A stretch of 64,000 bases of DNA from Neurospora tetraspora. Taxonomy: Eukaryota > Ascomycota > Sordariomycetes > Sordariales > Sordariaceae. The DNA is taken from NCBI RefSeq assembly GCF_033439725.1, contig NW_026944391.1:558001-622000 (forward strand). The letters are read 5' to 3'. The position numbers were made by a program, and so were the translations under genes. Positions within the stretch are counted from its first letter, which is position 1, and each line of letters starts with the position of its first letter. Shown here piece after piece: positions 63,651-64,000 of this stretch. Below the pieces are notes generated by a model. It was given only the letters and a program-made list of their open reading frames with translations, had not been told where the DNA came from and ran no database searches.

Positions 63651-64000
63651 GCTAGCGGGGCGTGACGAAGGTGGTTTGGGGCGCCTCGCGGAAAGTAGCC
63701 TCGTTGTTCGCAGGCGGGGCCGAAGTAGAGAGAGTCGCGGGGCCAGTCGATGCCCGGGGCATGGTGTACCAACCATGGGTGGCCCAGAATGACGGGGTTG
63801 TCCTCTGCTAAGTCGTGGATCAACAGATCGATGACCTCGCAGTGGATGCCTGCCCACACCGTGAGTCTGGAGAAGTGGGCGATGCTGCCCTTGGCCTGCC
63901 CGTCAGCGAGATGGAGTCTTTCGGTCGCGCCTTTGTGCGTTTTTATGGTTCCTTCACACGCGAACCTGGTCCTCGCCATCGAGAGCAACATTCGCAGCCT
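63651..64000 (-). mobile_element. Ty3/gypsy retropepsin fragment
   Basis: A minus-strand frame open to the window edge encodes DNPVILGHPWLVHHAPGIDW, the hallmark of the C-terminal half of a Ty3/gypsy aspartic protease domain (usual form DVILGxPWLxxxxPxIDW). The catalytic D-S/T-G would lie beyond position 64000. The fragment continues without a stop into the NLR remnant near 63630-63650. Confidence 0.7.

Noticed and set aside
1-64000. CRISPR arrays, bacterial operons or ribosome-binding sites
   Set aside because: This is eukaryotic fungal DNA. The only regular arrays are coding ankyrin units, a coding minisatellite and simple repeats.

Overview
This is eukaryotic, filamentous-fungal DNA. Genes are broken by short introns (47-182 nt) with GT(A/G)NGN donors, CTRAY branch sites and YAG acceptors, and there are no operons. 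The protein set (Sec10, Nus1, Trm5, Reg1-like, Pre2, Qri7, Mnn10/11-like, Med16, an Hst3/Hst4-like sirtuin) is fungal. The long gene-free spacers, Ser/Pro/Gly low-complexity tracts and HET/NLR genes point to a filamentous ascomycete. A Sordariales species near Neurospora/Sordaria is my inference; I cannot search to confirm it.

Layout. Positions 1-50.9 kb are a conserved core. sec10 (-) and nus1 (+) are divergent, followed by trm5 (+). After an 8.2-kb gene-free stretch come a Reg1-like PP1 regulator (+) and pre2 (+). Two minus-strand genes follow, qri7 and a large single-pass membrane protein. A 7-kb spacer then hides a 58-residue, two-exon Cys-rich protein (-). Next are a GT34 mannosyltransferase (+), a GH16 glucanase (+), a coiled-coil nuclear-type protein (-), a DUF3500 protein (-), med16 (-, five exons) and a divergent sirtuin gene (+).

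Positions 51-64 kb are an accessory island: mobile-element debris mixed with fungal self/non-self recognition genes. In order they are: a hairpin-bearing repeat (copy A); a probable LTR; a broken NACHT-WD40-type NLR fragment with two Trp-to-amber changes; a JmjC fragment facing it; a DDE (Harbinger-like) transposase scrap; an apparently intact HET-domain/ankyrin gene with 21 near-identical repeats whose C-terminus is capped by that scrap; hairpin repeat copy B; a second probable LTR; and an NB-ARC/TPR NLR remnant cut at one end by the LTR and joined in frame at the other to a Ty3/gypsy retropepsin fragment running off the window.

Core genes serve secretion and cell wall (Sec10, Nus1, Mnn10/11-like, GH16), tRNA modification (Trm5, Qri7), proteolysis (Pre2), and transcription, chromatin and glucose signalling (Med16, sirtuin, Reg1-like). 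They are ordinary chromosomal neighbours and no shared pathway is implied. The best candidates for something new are the direct-repeat-flanked island, the transposase-capped HET-ankyrin gene, the retropepsin-NLR chimera, the hidden Cys-rich small protein and the AUG-less N-terminal extension of the mannosyltransferase. Exon boundaries were set by eye from splice consensus and reading frame; no transcript data were available.
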